The notes: generated by a model not told the origin, from the sequence alone. 64,000 nucleotides of DNA from Kalmanozyma brasiliensis GHG001 (GCF_000497045.1 NW_015961955.1:124001-188000); one strand, 5' to 3'. Shown: positions 40,624 through 49,511, numbered from the stretch's first letter. Numbers and translations are program-made.

Positions 40624-40816
40624 GCAATTCGGTTCCCGTTGGTCGACTGACCAGACTCTGACCAGCTCTGCGGCTGCAAGAACCGCACAGCCATCGGTGT
40701 TACTTTTGCGCAGGTCAGGAAGCACTCGAGCAGGCTGAACGCTTTCAAGATCGTTTCTTTCGCCCAACCACATCGCATATTCTTCTCGACAACAAGAAGT
40801 CCTCACCGCCAACATC

Positions 40817-41617
40817 ATGACCATCTGGGACAAGATCAAGTTCGTGTTCGGCCTGGCTTCTGCAACGGAAGGGCCCGCAATCAGCGGTCGGTTGGATTTC
40901 GACGAGATCAAGGCCGCAATCGGTATCGACTTTGCTGAGTCTGAGGGACCGGGCCGTCCCGTCTTTCAGCCTATTCTTGCTGACGGCACGGCATTTTGCG
41001 TTCCAGCACGCGCAAGACCGTCCGCGATGCACTTCATCGGATCAGAGATGGAGTCCTACGAAAGGATGTTCGATGCCATGGCAGCCACCTGGGGAAATTT
41101 GATGGTAGTCCCCTGGAGTACGCAGATTGAGGACAAGCTCAGAGGTTTATTCCCGTTCCTATCTCGACTTCTCTTGACGGAAGAGCAGATGGTGCGCAGC
41201 GGAAGGAAGGGCTTTCCCGGATACGATCAGATCACCATCGACGGTATCAAGCATTTCTACTGCAAACGAGCCCTTCTATCAACTGGGCTCGCTGGTGGAC
41301 TGTCGCCGGAGGTCGAGAAGGCTATGATCTTCTTCATGCTGAGCCACAAGCTGGCGGGACCGAATCCAGACAACGCAGTCATGCTCAAGGTATACAAAGC
41401 TTGCGGCGAGGTTCTAGGCGCTGCTTTGAAGCGGCAAGCAAAGGTACGTCACCAGCCACCGGCTGTTCTCTGTGTCGATCAACAATATGACTGACCTACG
41501 CAACCCTCTGTCGTTCCGCAGTTTGCTGAAACATGGCGGCTCAGCTCGGTAGAGCGCCTCTGGTTGTCCCCTCTTCTGGACAGGAGCTATGACTTTCTCG
41601 ATACCCGTTATTGGTAG
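40817..41617 (+). CDS. Island family 2, member A: tandem paralogue, two exons
   Basis: Exon 1 is 40817-41443, exon 2 is 41522-41617; the 78-bp intron has GTACGT and CGCAG borders and lies directly after Lys 209, the same place as in member B. The product has 240 residues. From residue 26 it aligns to the start of member B: L-D-F-D-E-I-K-A-A-I-G-I-D against V-D-F-D-K-I-K-A-A-L-G-I-D; further shared positions include V/F-P-A-R, L-L-T-E-E, E-V-E-K-A and the end R-x-Y-D-x-x-D-x-x-x-W. The first 25 residues (MTIWDKIKFVFGLASATEG) are unique and carry a short hydrophobic run, too weak for me to call a signal peptide. Helix-rich, no TM segment. I know no family. Confidence 0.75.
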
Positions 41618-41874
41618 CCTGAGCAGCGACGTGAGAAGCGGGTCTGCCCAAGTATTCCGCGAGGCTCCGCCTCACACTAGCAGCCCAACAACACATGCTT
41701 TTCTTCTCCAGAACCATATACCTGAAGCTCCAGCAGTTCTTGTCCGCAAATGTCGCACAACCATCAATCTTGTTTCATCGCCGACCGTGTTGTAGATATG
41801 TCCCGCGTGCACATCAACTCGCCTGGACAAAAGATCAGTCACAAAACGGAGGTCTTGGAATACGGTCCGAGAAC

Positions 41875-41925
41875 GATTTCCTCCTGCAAATCGGGCCGCT
41901 GTCACTCGTCGTCGAGGTCTGTTTG
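41875..41925 (+). repeat. 51-bp coding-like block downstream of member A
   Basis: 36 of 51 positions match 43299-43349, downstream of member B. In one plus-strand frame the copies read DFLLQIGPLSLVVEVCL and ELLLQLGPLPLVSEFCL; 9 of the 15 differences fall at third codon positions, 5 at first and 1 at second. Outside the block the frame is not conserved, so it may be a decayed exon rather than a live one. Confidence 0.7.
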
Positions 41926-41987
41926 AAGCGCAGAGCGTTGGTCAGGCAGATAGCGCACAGCGAGCCGCACAGACTGCTATAGGTCGC

Positions 41988-42032
41988 CAAATGAGATCGA
42001 TTGAGTTAATGCAAACCTTGTCCGCTGCGCTG
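41988..42032 (+). repeat. 45-bp duplicated upstream block, copy 2
   Basis: Matches 40579-40623 at 44 of 45 positions. It lies about 300-340 bp before the ATG of member B and about 205 bp upstream of its TATA box, so it is more likely a promoter element or duplication relic than part of the transcript. The single difference (G/A at 40599/42008) is synonymous in the MRSIEL frame. A weaker trace (CAACGAGATCG) occurs near 43404 after member B. Confidence 0.9.
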
Positions 42033-42237
42033 TCTGTGGACCGTGCCGTTCGCTTCTTTTTGGTCGACTGCGCAGATTCTCACAAGCTCTACCCTGCAAG
42101 AGCTGCGCAGCGGCCCCTGCCCCCCGTCTCAACGGCGCACAAGCAGTCAACGACTTGCAAGAAGCTGAAGTCTTGTAAGGCGGAGGACGTTCCAGTGCTG
42201 TCGAGCTTTTTGCAGCGCAGCAGGCAACACACTGCGA

Positions 42238-42245
42238 TATAAAAG
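42238..42245 (+). promoter_or_regulatory. TATA box of family 2 member B
   Basis: TATAAAAG, 84-91 bp upstream of the ATG at 42329. Member A has only CGCATATTC at the matching place, so the two copies may differ in promoter strength. Confidence 0.6.
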
Positions 42246-42328
42246 ACTTGACCGAAAGTAATCCACTCCTTCCCGCCCTCACTTCACCTCCTCCGTACGC
42301 TCGACCAGCTACCATCTCGACTCGCACC

Positions 42329-43051
42329 ATGGTCGACTTTGACAAGATCAAGGCTGCGCTCGGCATTGACCCCACTGCTACTGAGTCCACGGCTGTTCCC
42401 AAACTCCTTCAGCTTAGCCGCATGATCGGAATCGGGGACAAGGAGTGGTGGTTTTTCCCTGCACGTTCCGACACCTTCAAAGATCATCCTACCTGGAGCT
42501 TTATTCAGAGATTCGAGGGGGTCTTCGACCTTCTGTCAGTCATTTACAACCAGCCCCTCCCTATCAACATGGAGTTCGCCCGCACGTTCGACTTCAACAT
42601 CCTTCTGACGGAGGAGGAATTCTTGCGCACCGTTCCCCTTCACGCTCGAGCAGTGTACTCTATGGTGGTTGTCGATATGCAGAAGTGGTTCTACCCAAGC
42701 CGTGAATACAGGCAGGCTCGAGGCGAGGATCCGATGCCCCTAGAGGTTGAAAAAGCCTCCTTCTTCTTGACCCTGTGCCTTCCTCAGGCGACTGCGGACG
42801 AAGCGACCCTGCGAGAGGCCATCAGAGTTGCAGGGGAAGTGAGCGCTAAGGCTCTCCAACGCCGCGGAAAGGTGAGTGCTCCACGGACAGCTGCGTTCTA
42901 GCTAGAGCAATCTTTGACTGACCCGCGTCGATGCCTTTGTCCACAGTTCACCGATGCTCGACCCGTCTCCGAGGACGAGCTTTCAGGGCTGAGGCGCCAA
43001 TATGATCTTGGCGACGCTAACATTTGGCACCGCCAAATTATTGGCGGTTAA
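42329..43051 (+). CDS. Island family 2, member B: tandem paralogue, two exons
   Basis: Exon 1 is 42329-42871, exon 2 is 42947-43051; the 75-bp intron has GTGAGT and CACAG borders and follows Lys 181, matching member A. The product has 215 residues, starting MVDFDKIKAALGID. Shared blocks with member A are F-P-A-R near 43-46, L-L-T-E-E at 92-96, L-E-V-E-K-A at 138-143 with following F-F-x-L, and R-x-Y-D-x-x-D-x-x-x-W near the end. It then runs eight residues past the conserved Trp, in a stretch that is rich in GCCAA inverted repeats. No signal peptide or TM segment; soluble, helix-rich. The family is not known to me. Confidence 0.75.
42995..43047. repeat. Cluster of five CGCCAA/TTGGCG motifs forming alternative hairpins
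   Basis: CGCCAA at 42995-43000, TTGGCG at 43008-43013, TTTGGC at 43023-43028, CGCCAAA at 43031-43037 and TTGGCGG at 43041-43047. Perfect stems are possible between 43022-43028 and 43032-43038 (7 bp, 3-nt loop) or between 43029-43036 and 43041-43048 (8 bp, 4-nt loop); these two exclude each other. It sits at the 3' end of member B's coding region. Confidence 0.8.
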
Positions 43052-43989
43052 GCATTCAACAACAATGCCGAAGTTCTGCGTAAGCCGCGTCCCAAACTTG
43101 TCTTCGTTTCTTCCTCGATGCTTCCGTCTGTCTGCTAAGAGAGAAGTTCGTTCGTGTATTCGAGACGCAATTGAACTGCACCAGATCACCGAGCGTCCGA
43201 TTTGAACGTGAAGTCATCGATATATTGACACCGACAGCACTGCTGATGGCCTCGTCGAGAAAGTCGTGAAATGATGGTCGCGAAATACCGCCGGAATAGA
43301 GTTGCTCCTTCAACTCGGACCGCTACCACTTGTCAGCGAATTTTGCCTGTGTTCCGACACAGTGCAGTGCCTTGGTCATCGAAAGCGGTTGTCCAAGTCA
43401 TCGAGCAACGAGATCGGAAGCATCAGCTTGACTCGTGGTAATGTTGACAGGATCAACACTCTGGGACGCGCGTCTGTGTTGGACTCAGCTGCTGACAGCG
43501 GAGTGACAAATTCCAGGGCCTTGCTTTAGGGTTCGCTGTGTTGAGCTCAGCCAAGTCACACGGCAACGCGACTCAGCCAGAGTCTGGAGTTTTCGAGACT
43601 AGGGCTGCTGCCCGGTTTTTCTCCTTTGTTCGCGCTCGGCTTCCGCTAAACATCTCTCTCAGGGCCGCTTGCCGAGTCGGCTGTGTTGGAGTGCAGCTGG
43701 ACCGTGCCATTCATCGTCAACTTGCCTAGGCCATCATCCTCTCACTGTCATCACCACCATCATCATCATCATCAAAAGGAAGTCGACTCAACAGCAAGTC
43801 TGAAGGACGTTTCATCGACGCATCTGCAAGCCCGCTCTCCGCAACCTTACTGCTCGAGCTTGTTTCAGCCGTCCAATCACGAAGGACCGCGTGACGCATA
43901 TACACCCGCCCACGAGCCCAGGTCTTTCATAACTCACGACACATCACATAAGCGACTGCAGTGGGCGGACCTCTCGCTTCCATTCAATC
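43052..43989. other. Intergenic after the island, upstream of the carrier gene
   Basis: 938 bp. It includes the second coding-like block (43299-43349), a weak third trace of the 45-bp block near 43404, and a (CAT)5 run at 43758-43772. Frames of 60-147 codons show no domain. No third family 2 gene is found. Confidence 0.5.
43299..43349 (+). repeat. 51-bp coding-like block downstream of member B
   Basis: Partner of 41875-41925; it begins 247 bp after the stop of member B (the other copy begins 257 bp after the stop of member A). A one-base length difference just upstream and a larger one just downstream break the shared frame. Confidence 0.7.
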
Positions 43990-45432
43990 ATGTTCTTGTT
44001 CGACGCTCTCGTCTTTCTCATAGCGATCACTCTCTCCATCGGCATCTCGGTGCTCATCTCACAACCCTTCAACGGTGCCATCGTCCGGCTCCGAGCCAAC
44101 TACCTTCCCAAAGCAGTCAGCCTTGACAATGTCCTCGAAGATGGTGCTGGGTCGACAAGTGGACCGCGTGCGCTCTCTTCGTTTCTCCTCTCGGAACGCA
44201 GGTCGACAGCAAAGATTGGACCCGTCGTCACTGGTGTCTTCTCCATGATGCTCCGAACAAAGCGCCTGGAGGGCTGGGCTGGCATCTACAAGGGCTCTAT
44301 CCCGGTCGCCATCCAGATCTTCACGCTCAGCTCGCTCACCTTCATCTTCTTCTCTGGCGCTTCGGGAAGCTCGCCAGGTAGCGCTTACAAGGCCGGTCCA
44401 GCGGGTCCAGGCCAGTTCAGCTTCTTTGCCAACCTGTTCTACATGCTCTTCGTGTCGATCGCCGCGCTTCCGCTCAACGTCATCACCTACCGCACCATCG
44501 TCCACCCTCGCATCCTGCCGCTCAACAACGCGCGCGAGAACCTCCGTGAGCTCCTGTCGTACACCGAGTTCAGCCAGCCTTGGCGTCTCTACCTCTTACC
44601 CGGTCTGCTCGCCGCCAATGTGGCGCACGTCATGTGGATCGGTCTCGCCACGCGCATCGTTCGTCAGCTCACCGTGCCTTCGCTCGGCGGTCTCGGTGGC
44701 GCTGCACCTGCTGGTCCCGGCGACGCTACCTACTCTGGCCCGAACTCGAACATGCTCGAGATCAGCCCGGTCGGTCTGCCCATCTTCATCCTGTGGAATG
44801 TGATCAGCGTCATCGTCCTTGCACCGCTCGAGTGCGCCATGGTGCGACTGTCGACCCAACGACCCGAAAAGCAGAACCCGCTGCACCGAGCGTACGCCCG
44901 CGTGCCTGCCAACGGCAACGGTGCCCCGTCTCCCTACTCGCATCAGGCCACCGCCGCTGCCCAAGCTCAGCCAGGAGGCGCCTATCGCGACGCGGATACG
45001 CGCAAGTCGACCGATGGCGCCTCGGACAAGCCTCTTCCCTCCTCTCCCGACCTGCCTGGCCGCGCATCCTTCGCAATTGGCGAGGAGGACGACGAAGACG
45101 GAGATGTGGGCGCGACCAAACCCGCCTCCACCAACGGCAAATCAGCTCGCGTTCTCGGCCAGACCACCCCTGATTCCGCCCCAGCGCCGTCAAACTTCCC
45201 CTCGCAACCAACGTTCAGCGGCGGCGAACCCCCGGAACCCGTCATCGCCCTGCGACCCATCGAGGAGCAAACGGCCCAAGAAGCCGCCGCAGAGTTTGGC
45301 GCCCCCGTCGTCAAGCGGTATGAAGGACTCGTGGATTGCTTCAACAAGATGGTCGATGAGGAGGGCATCGAGAGTCTGGGTAGGGGCGCGTGGGTTACGC
45401 TCATTGCCATGTTTGCTGGGTCGTTCAGCTGA
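43990..45432 (+). CDS. Divergent mitochondrial carrier (SLC25-like) protein
   Basis: An intronless frame of 480 residues. Three degenerate carrier signatures are visible: QPFNGAIVRLRA (about 26), LPLNVITYRTIV (about 158) and APLECAMVRLST (about 277), each at the end of a hydrophobic helix as in P-x-[DE]-x-x-[KR] repeats. Hydrophobic segments are seen at 5-25, 105-125, 140-160, 195-215, 255-280 and at the C terminus (TLIAMFAGSF). A Pro/Ala/Ser-rich insertion of about 120 residues (300-430) precedes a last carrier-like block (YEGLVDCFNKMVDEEGIESL). The acidic residue of the first two signatures is replaced by Asn, so transport activity is uncertain. It may sit in the inner or outer mitochondrial membrane. 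Confidence 0.65.
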   Translation: MFLFDALVFLIAITLSIGISVLISQPFNGAIVRLRANYLPKAVSLDNVLEDGAGSTSGPRALSSFLLSERRSTAKIGPVVTGVFSMMLRTKRLEGWAGIYKGSIPVAIQIFTLSSLTFIFFSGASGSSPGSAYKAGPAGPGQFSFFANLFYMLFVSIAALPLNVITYRTIVHPRILPLNNARENLRELLSYTEFSQPWRLYLLPGLLAANVAHVMWIGLATRIVRQLTVPSLGGLGGAAPAGPGDATYSGPNSNMLEISPVGLPIFILWNVISVIVLAPLECAMVRLSTQRPEKQNPLHRAYARVPANGNGAPSPYSHQATAAAQAQPGGAYRDADTRKSTDGASDKPLPSSPDLPGRASFAIGEEDDEDGDVGATKPASTNGKSARVLGQTTPDSAPAPSNFPSQPTFSGGEPPEPVIALRPIEEQTAQEAAAEFGAPVVKRYEGLVDCFNKMVDEEGIESLGRGAWVTLIAMFAGSFS

Positions 45433-45783
45433 GGCTGCGGCCGAGGGAGGGATGGGTGGGAGGGTGTGATGGAGGGAGTTGTGATTGTATTCGGAACTCG
45501 TTGTATTGTCCTTTGTCTCGTGTGTGTGATGGCGTGATGGTGCGAGGGTGTGAGGGATGCTGCTCGAGATGTGTGCGAGTGTGTGCTGTCTCCAGTCGAA
45601 GCTCGAACCAGCATCGTCCCGGTCGTCTCAATTGGGTGCCCGCATCACGATGATCAGCTCGTCTCGAGCATCGCAAGCGTCTCATATTCCCCAGCCTTGA
45701 GCGACTCAGTCGCCCGACTTCACTCGCCACACTCGAACCCACACATCGCCTCACATTGGTTGGGGTATCACCTCGTTTCTCCG
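45433..45783. other. Spacer between convergent genes
   Basis: 351 bp, 3' flanks of the carrier and of the orphan gene at 45784. GTGTGTGATGG/GTGAGGG-like sequence occurs at 45500-45570. No gene. Confidence 0.5.
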
Positions 45784-48255
45784 CTACCTGATGAACCCAG
45801 CACCCATCCTCGCCCCACCACCGTACATGTCCAACTGGTACTCCAGCGCATGGGCCGTCCTCTGCAGCAGATCCTTCGCGAGTGTCTGCAGGATGACATT
45901 CCCGCGATTGTCCCTGATTCTGCTATTGGTGGCGTTGAGACGAGCGATGATGTCCTGCAGGGCTTCCACCCTGTTGGTATCGAGGGAGGGGTTGAATAAT
46001 TGAAAAGGTGTGAGGGCGAGGCGGAGGGCACGGGGCCAGGTTTTGCGTGTCTGCGGCGGGCCGTCCGGTTGCGACGGGGTGGGTGTGCTCCGCTCCGTGT
46101 CGGGAGTGGGGGAGAAGGTGCACATGTGCAGAGGAAGGTCGCGAAGCGCAACGGCGACGAGCTGCGTGCCTGCGATGAGGGTGTCGATGTCCGTCGTGCG
46201 CGGTTCCTGCGAGGCGGAATTGGCTGCTGCAGAAGCGGCGTTGGATGCGACGTAGAAGGGGGAGGTTGGGTCGCTCGAGTCGATCGCGCGGGCGAGCATG
46301 TCGATGTCCACCGTAAGCGGGTTGAATCTGGTCCGTCTCCAGTGATCCTTATCGAGATTCCTGTCTGTGGCCTCCTCACTGTCGTCCGCCATCGGATCTG
46401 AGGACGGCACCATCTCTCCACCGACCCCGTGCAAGGGCGAGGCCGCAAGTGTTTCTGCTTGAGCGACGTGCTCGGTCAGCGCGCACCACGCTAACCACCT
46501 TCTCACCGCCCCGACCTCTCTACCTTCCCCGGGCAGCGCTGTCACCACCCTCGCCCGCACAACGAGCGAATCCATGCCCAAGGCGGTGAACGTCCTCCTA
46601 CACACTTCCTCCTGCAACTTCCTCACCGTGTCGCCTTCCTCGCGAGCAGCTTCGGCAAAGATGGTGCTGAACGCAGACCCGACGGATTGATGCAGCGTAA
46701 AGTTGGTCGACGCCGCACAGGCGATGATCATACTCGAGACGTAACCTGCCAAGATGGAGACATGGTCCGCGATATCGATCGCACGAGGCTCCGCGTCGAT
46801 AACCATCTCGAGCAGGCGAGCGAGGTTAATGAGGATGTCGTCGCGTTCGACCTGCGTGAGGTACTTTTTGAACTGCGTCAACTCGGACGAATCAGCAGGT
46901 CTGCGCTGCGACACTGTGAGACAAGGCACGTCGGTCACTTCGCGATCGTCGGGAAAGCACTCTTCGAAGACCAGCTCGTCCATGCCGATCATGATGAGAA
47001 TTCGTGGCACTTGGCGCACCACTTCCGACATGGCTCTGGGGATGGCGGATTCGAGTTGGCGAGTATAGTGAGATTTCGCTCGCTCCAGGAGCAGCGTCTG
47101 AAAGAGGTTCGAGATGAGCTGGCTTTGCATAACGTTGCGCTCGAGGACGAAGGAGATGGCGAGCCAACGTAGGATGCTCCGGACTTGGCGTTTGTCGAGG
47201 TCGAGAGAGGGTGGAAGGAAGCCAGCGAGGAGGATCGGCCGAACACGAGTGTCCCAGTCAAGCTCGGCGGCCACAGATGGCGGCGAGGCCTGCGAGGATG
47301 CGGTCGAGCCCTTGCTACGAGCTTTGCTTGTGACGTCGGGAGTCGGCGAGAAGTAGCTGACCTTGGGAGGGAGGATCTTGCCCGCCCTATAGAAAGTGAT
47401 GTGCTGTTTCAATGTTTCTGCGATGGTGCTATCGCCCAGGCCGACGTCTTGCTGAAGGATGTCGAGCGCGTGTTGCTTCTCCTCGTCGTCTGCACCGAGA
47501 GCGGCGAAGGATGCAGCGAGTCGCTGTCTAGCTGAAGTTGCATCGTTGATGTCATCCATCTCGCCTTCCGACTCGGCCACCTCGGACTGCGACGACCATA
47601 AGAAAGACGGAATGGTCGGGGACAGGTCGCCCACCGTCAGCTCTTGCTCCTTGCCGTTCGTGCCATACGCGTGGCGAGACGAGGAGGCCTGTGCTGAGGT
47701 CATCTTGGACGAGCGAGAAGACTCGCTAGGGTTGTGACGCTGATCGTTCAAGCCCTCGTCCGCGTAGGAAATGCCCATGCGATGGAGTCGCTCCTGCTCC
47801 ATGCTGCGAGCAATCTCGTCTGCTCTCGAGAAGCCGTCTGCGTCCGTACCGCGCATGATCCTGCGTTGCTGCTCGCGGACCATCGCACTGACTTCTTTGG
47901 TCTTGTTGACGGAAGTTGCGGCATACTTTGCTACTGAGGTGGGGAGCTTGTTCGGGTGACGCTTGAGGCGGGTCGAATCGTCGGTCGGATCGATGCTGTA
48001 AGTTGCCGGACGGTCGAGTGCTGCCTTCCGCTTGGGACGGCTCAGACTGAGAGAGCCGAGCGCTTCTTCGTCGTCGTCGTGTGCATCGATGACCTCCACC
48101 GGGCGCTTGTGGGTGTGGCTGCTGGAGGCAGAAGAGGGTCCAGCCTCATCCTGAAGCTTCTGCTGCGCCTTCAGGCGCATCTGCTCGCGCTTCGAGAGAC
48201 CGCTGCTGCCGCTGGCGACACTCTGCCCCGCAGCATCTGGACCATCCGAAGACAT
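45784..48255 (-). CDS. Orphan protein, disordered N terminus and helical C terminus
   Basis: 823 residues from the Met at 48255 (MSSDGPDAAGQSVASG). Residues 1-260 are polar and low complexity with basic clusters (SRPKRKAALDRP, HPNKLPTSVAKY), suggesting a nuclear protein; from about 260 on it is an alpha-helical, solenoid-like domain (DWDTRVRPILLAGFLPPS, VRSILRWLAISFVLERN, LLLERAKSHY, LARLLEMVIDAEPRAIDIADHVSIL). The layout recalls regulatory subunits of SMC5/6 (Nse5/Nse6, SLF2) or other HEAT-like adaptors, but I see no diagnostic motif, so this is only a suggestion. The frame is intact and long, with codon use like the neighbours, so the gene itself is solid. Confidence 0.75.
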   Translation of the reverse strand: MSSDGPDAAGQSVASGSSGLSKREQMRLKAQQKLQDEAGPSSASSSHTHKRPVEVIDAHDDDEEALGSLSLSRPKRKAALDRPATYSIDPTDDSTRLKRHPNKLPTSVAKYAATSVNKTKEVSAMVREQQRRIMRGTDADGFSRADEIARSMEQERLHRMGISYADEGLNDQRHNPSESSRSSKMTSAQASSSRHAYGTNGKEQELTVGDLSPTIPSFLWSSQSEVAESEGEMDDINDATSARQRLAASFAALGADDEEKQHALDILQQDVGLGDSTIAETLKQHITFYRAGKILPPKVSYFSPTPDVTSKARSKGSTASSQASPPSVAAELDWDTRVRPILLAGFLPPSLDLDKRQVRSILRWLAISFVLERNVMQSQLISNLFQTLLLERAKSHYTRQLESAIPRAMSEVVRQVPRILIMIGMDELVFEECFPDDREVTDVPCLTVSQRRPADSSELTQFKKYLTQVERDDILINLARLLEMVIDAEPRAIDIADHVSILAGYVSSMIIACAASTNFTLHQSVGSAFSTIFAEAAREEGDTVRKLQEEVCRRTFTALGMDSLVVRARVVTALPGEGREVGAVRRWLAWCALTEHVAQAETLAASPLHGVGGEMVPSSDPMADDSEEATDRNLDKDHWRRTRFNPLTVDIDMLARAIDSSDPTSPFYVASNAASAAANSASQEPRTTDIDTLIAGTQLVAVALRDLPLHMCTFSPTPDTERSTPTPSQPDGPPQTRKTWPRALRLALTPFQLFNPSLDTNRVEALQDIIARLNATNSRIRDNRGNVILQTLAKDLLQRTAHALEYQLDMYGGGARMGAGFIR

Positions 48256-48716
48256 TGTCGCGATCAGCAGGAGGCAGCCGTTGCTGATGCGAGCGAGCGA
48301 GCAGGTGGGATTGCGGAACGAAGGCCGGTCAAAGCTGAGCAGTTCAAGTGTTGGTCTTTCCACTTTCAAGGGTCCGACTCAACAGGCTTTCCGCACGCCA
48401 AATTGTATTTCAAGGTGTTAGGCTTCAGTTTCTCGGAACTAGGTGAAAAATGCCCCGCCACCAGTCAAAGTCGCACCGACATCATCCTCACACACGGACG
48501 AAAGCAGACGAACGGTACAGCAGAATGTGTCCTACGAGAGGCGCGAGTGTTTTGGGTTTATAGAAGGATACGATGTACATGCAACAAAGCCTGTGAGGAT
48601 GTGCGGGTGAGAGGGATGCCCTTCCGAGCGGGTTACCAGCTCTAGACTGGCACTCCCGCCATAGTGAAAGTTGCTCCGGTCATGAAATGCGAGGTGATGG
48701 ATGCAAAGAACAGCAT
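48256..48716. other. Spacer upstream of the orphan gene, 3' flank of RPS23
   Basis: 461 bp between two minus-strand genes; no gene seen. Confidence 0.5.
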
Positions 48717-49511
48717 TTAAGAACGGGGCTTCTCCTTCTTGGCCTGGTGTCGAGAAAGGCGATGAGCGCGAAGTAGAAGGAGGTGAGAAGACGGGAGGGA
48801 AGGCAATCAGTGATCAGATCAAGGGAGTGCGGAGATAAACAATAGGAAACGCGAATACTAACCTTGAACAGCGCGAGGAGACCGACACCGGAGACCTTGA
48901 CGACCTTGAAACGAACACCGGGAATATCACCCTTGGCCTTACCGGCACGACCGAAACCAGAGATGAGCACCTCGTCGTTCTCGTCGACAAAGTTGAGACA
49001 ACCGTCGTTGGGGACGAAGGCAGCGACCTTCTTGCCGTTCTTGATGAGCTGGACACGGACACACTTTCGGATAGCCGAGTTAGGCTGCTTGGCCTCGACA
49101 CCGATCTTCTCGAGAACGATGCCCTTGGCCTGGGACGAACCACCGGTGGGCGAGGTCTTGTAGAAGTTGCCGAGGGCACGCTTCTTGTACTGAGCGTCGG
49201 CCTATTAGTGTCGAAGTAGACGGTTGTTGGGAGGTGGATGCAAAAGTCAGCAATTGTGTTTCGGAGATGCGAGACGACGAGATGAGGACGAGATCCAGAT
49301 GCACGCTGTCTGCGAGGGCCATGGCAGTTGAACCGGCCTTGATGACCTCGGGACAGAATTATCGGTGAACATGTGCGAGACATGCGCCTCCATCTACATC
49401 TGGACCTGGATGTCCTCGGCCTCTTGTGTGGAAGCGAATACGTACCCATCGGTTGTCTCGGCGGGTCGAGACCTGCTTACGGGCTGTGTTGAGACCACGG
49501 GGCTTAGCCAT
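48717..49511 (-). CDS. RPS23: 40S ribosomal protein S23 (uS12), three exons
   Basis: Exons 49446-49511, 48863-49201 and 48717-48743; introns of 244 bp (GTACGT...AATAG) and 119 bp (GTTAGT...ACCAG). The product has 143 residues: [12 protein letters not shown]...RRDNRW, then the decoding-centre block [22 protein letters not shown] and the C-terminal KKEKPRS. The Pro-Asn-Ser loop that is hydroxylated in eukaryotic S23 is intact. The last coding exon is only 27 bp. It is transcribed away from RPL27, and the two share a 1.24-kb upstream region. Confidence 0.95.

Larger units (their letters stand above)
39692..40816. other. Divergent promoter region between the two island families
   Basis: 1.1 kb between family 1 member C (minus) and family 2 member A (plus). 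It includes the conserved 45-bp block at 40579-40623. No other gene is seen. Confidence 0.5.
41618..42328. other. Spacer between family 2 members A and B
   Basis: 711 bp. It contains a coding-like duplicated block (41875-41925), the 45-bp block (41988-42032) and a TATA box (42238-42245). Open frames at 41695-41982 and 41991-42242 cover these blocks but show no domain. Confidence 0.5.

Noticed and set aside
41991..42242. 83-codon frame starting in the 45-bp block as a separate gene
   Set aside because: The matching frame in the first copy stops after 22 codons, and the block lies upstream of the TATA box of member B.
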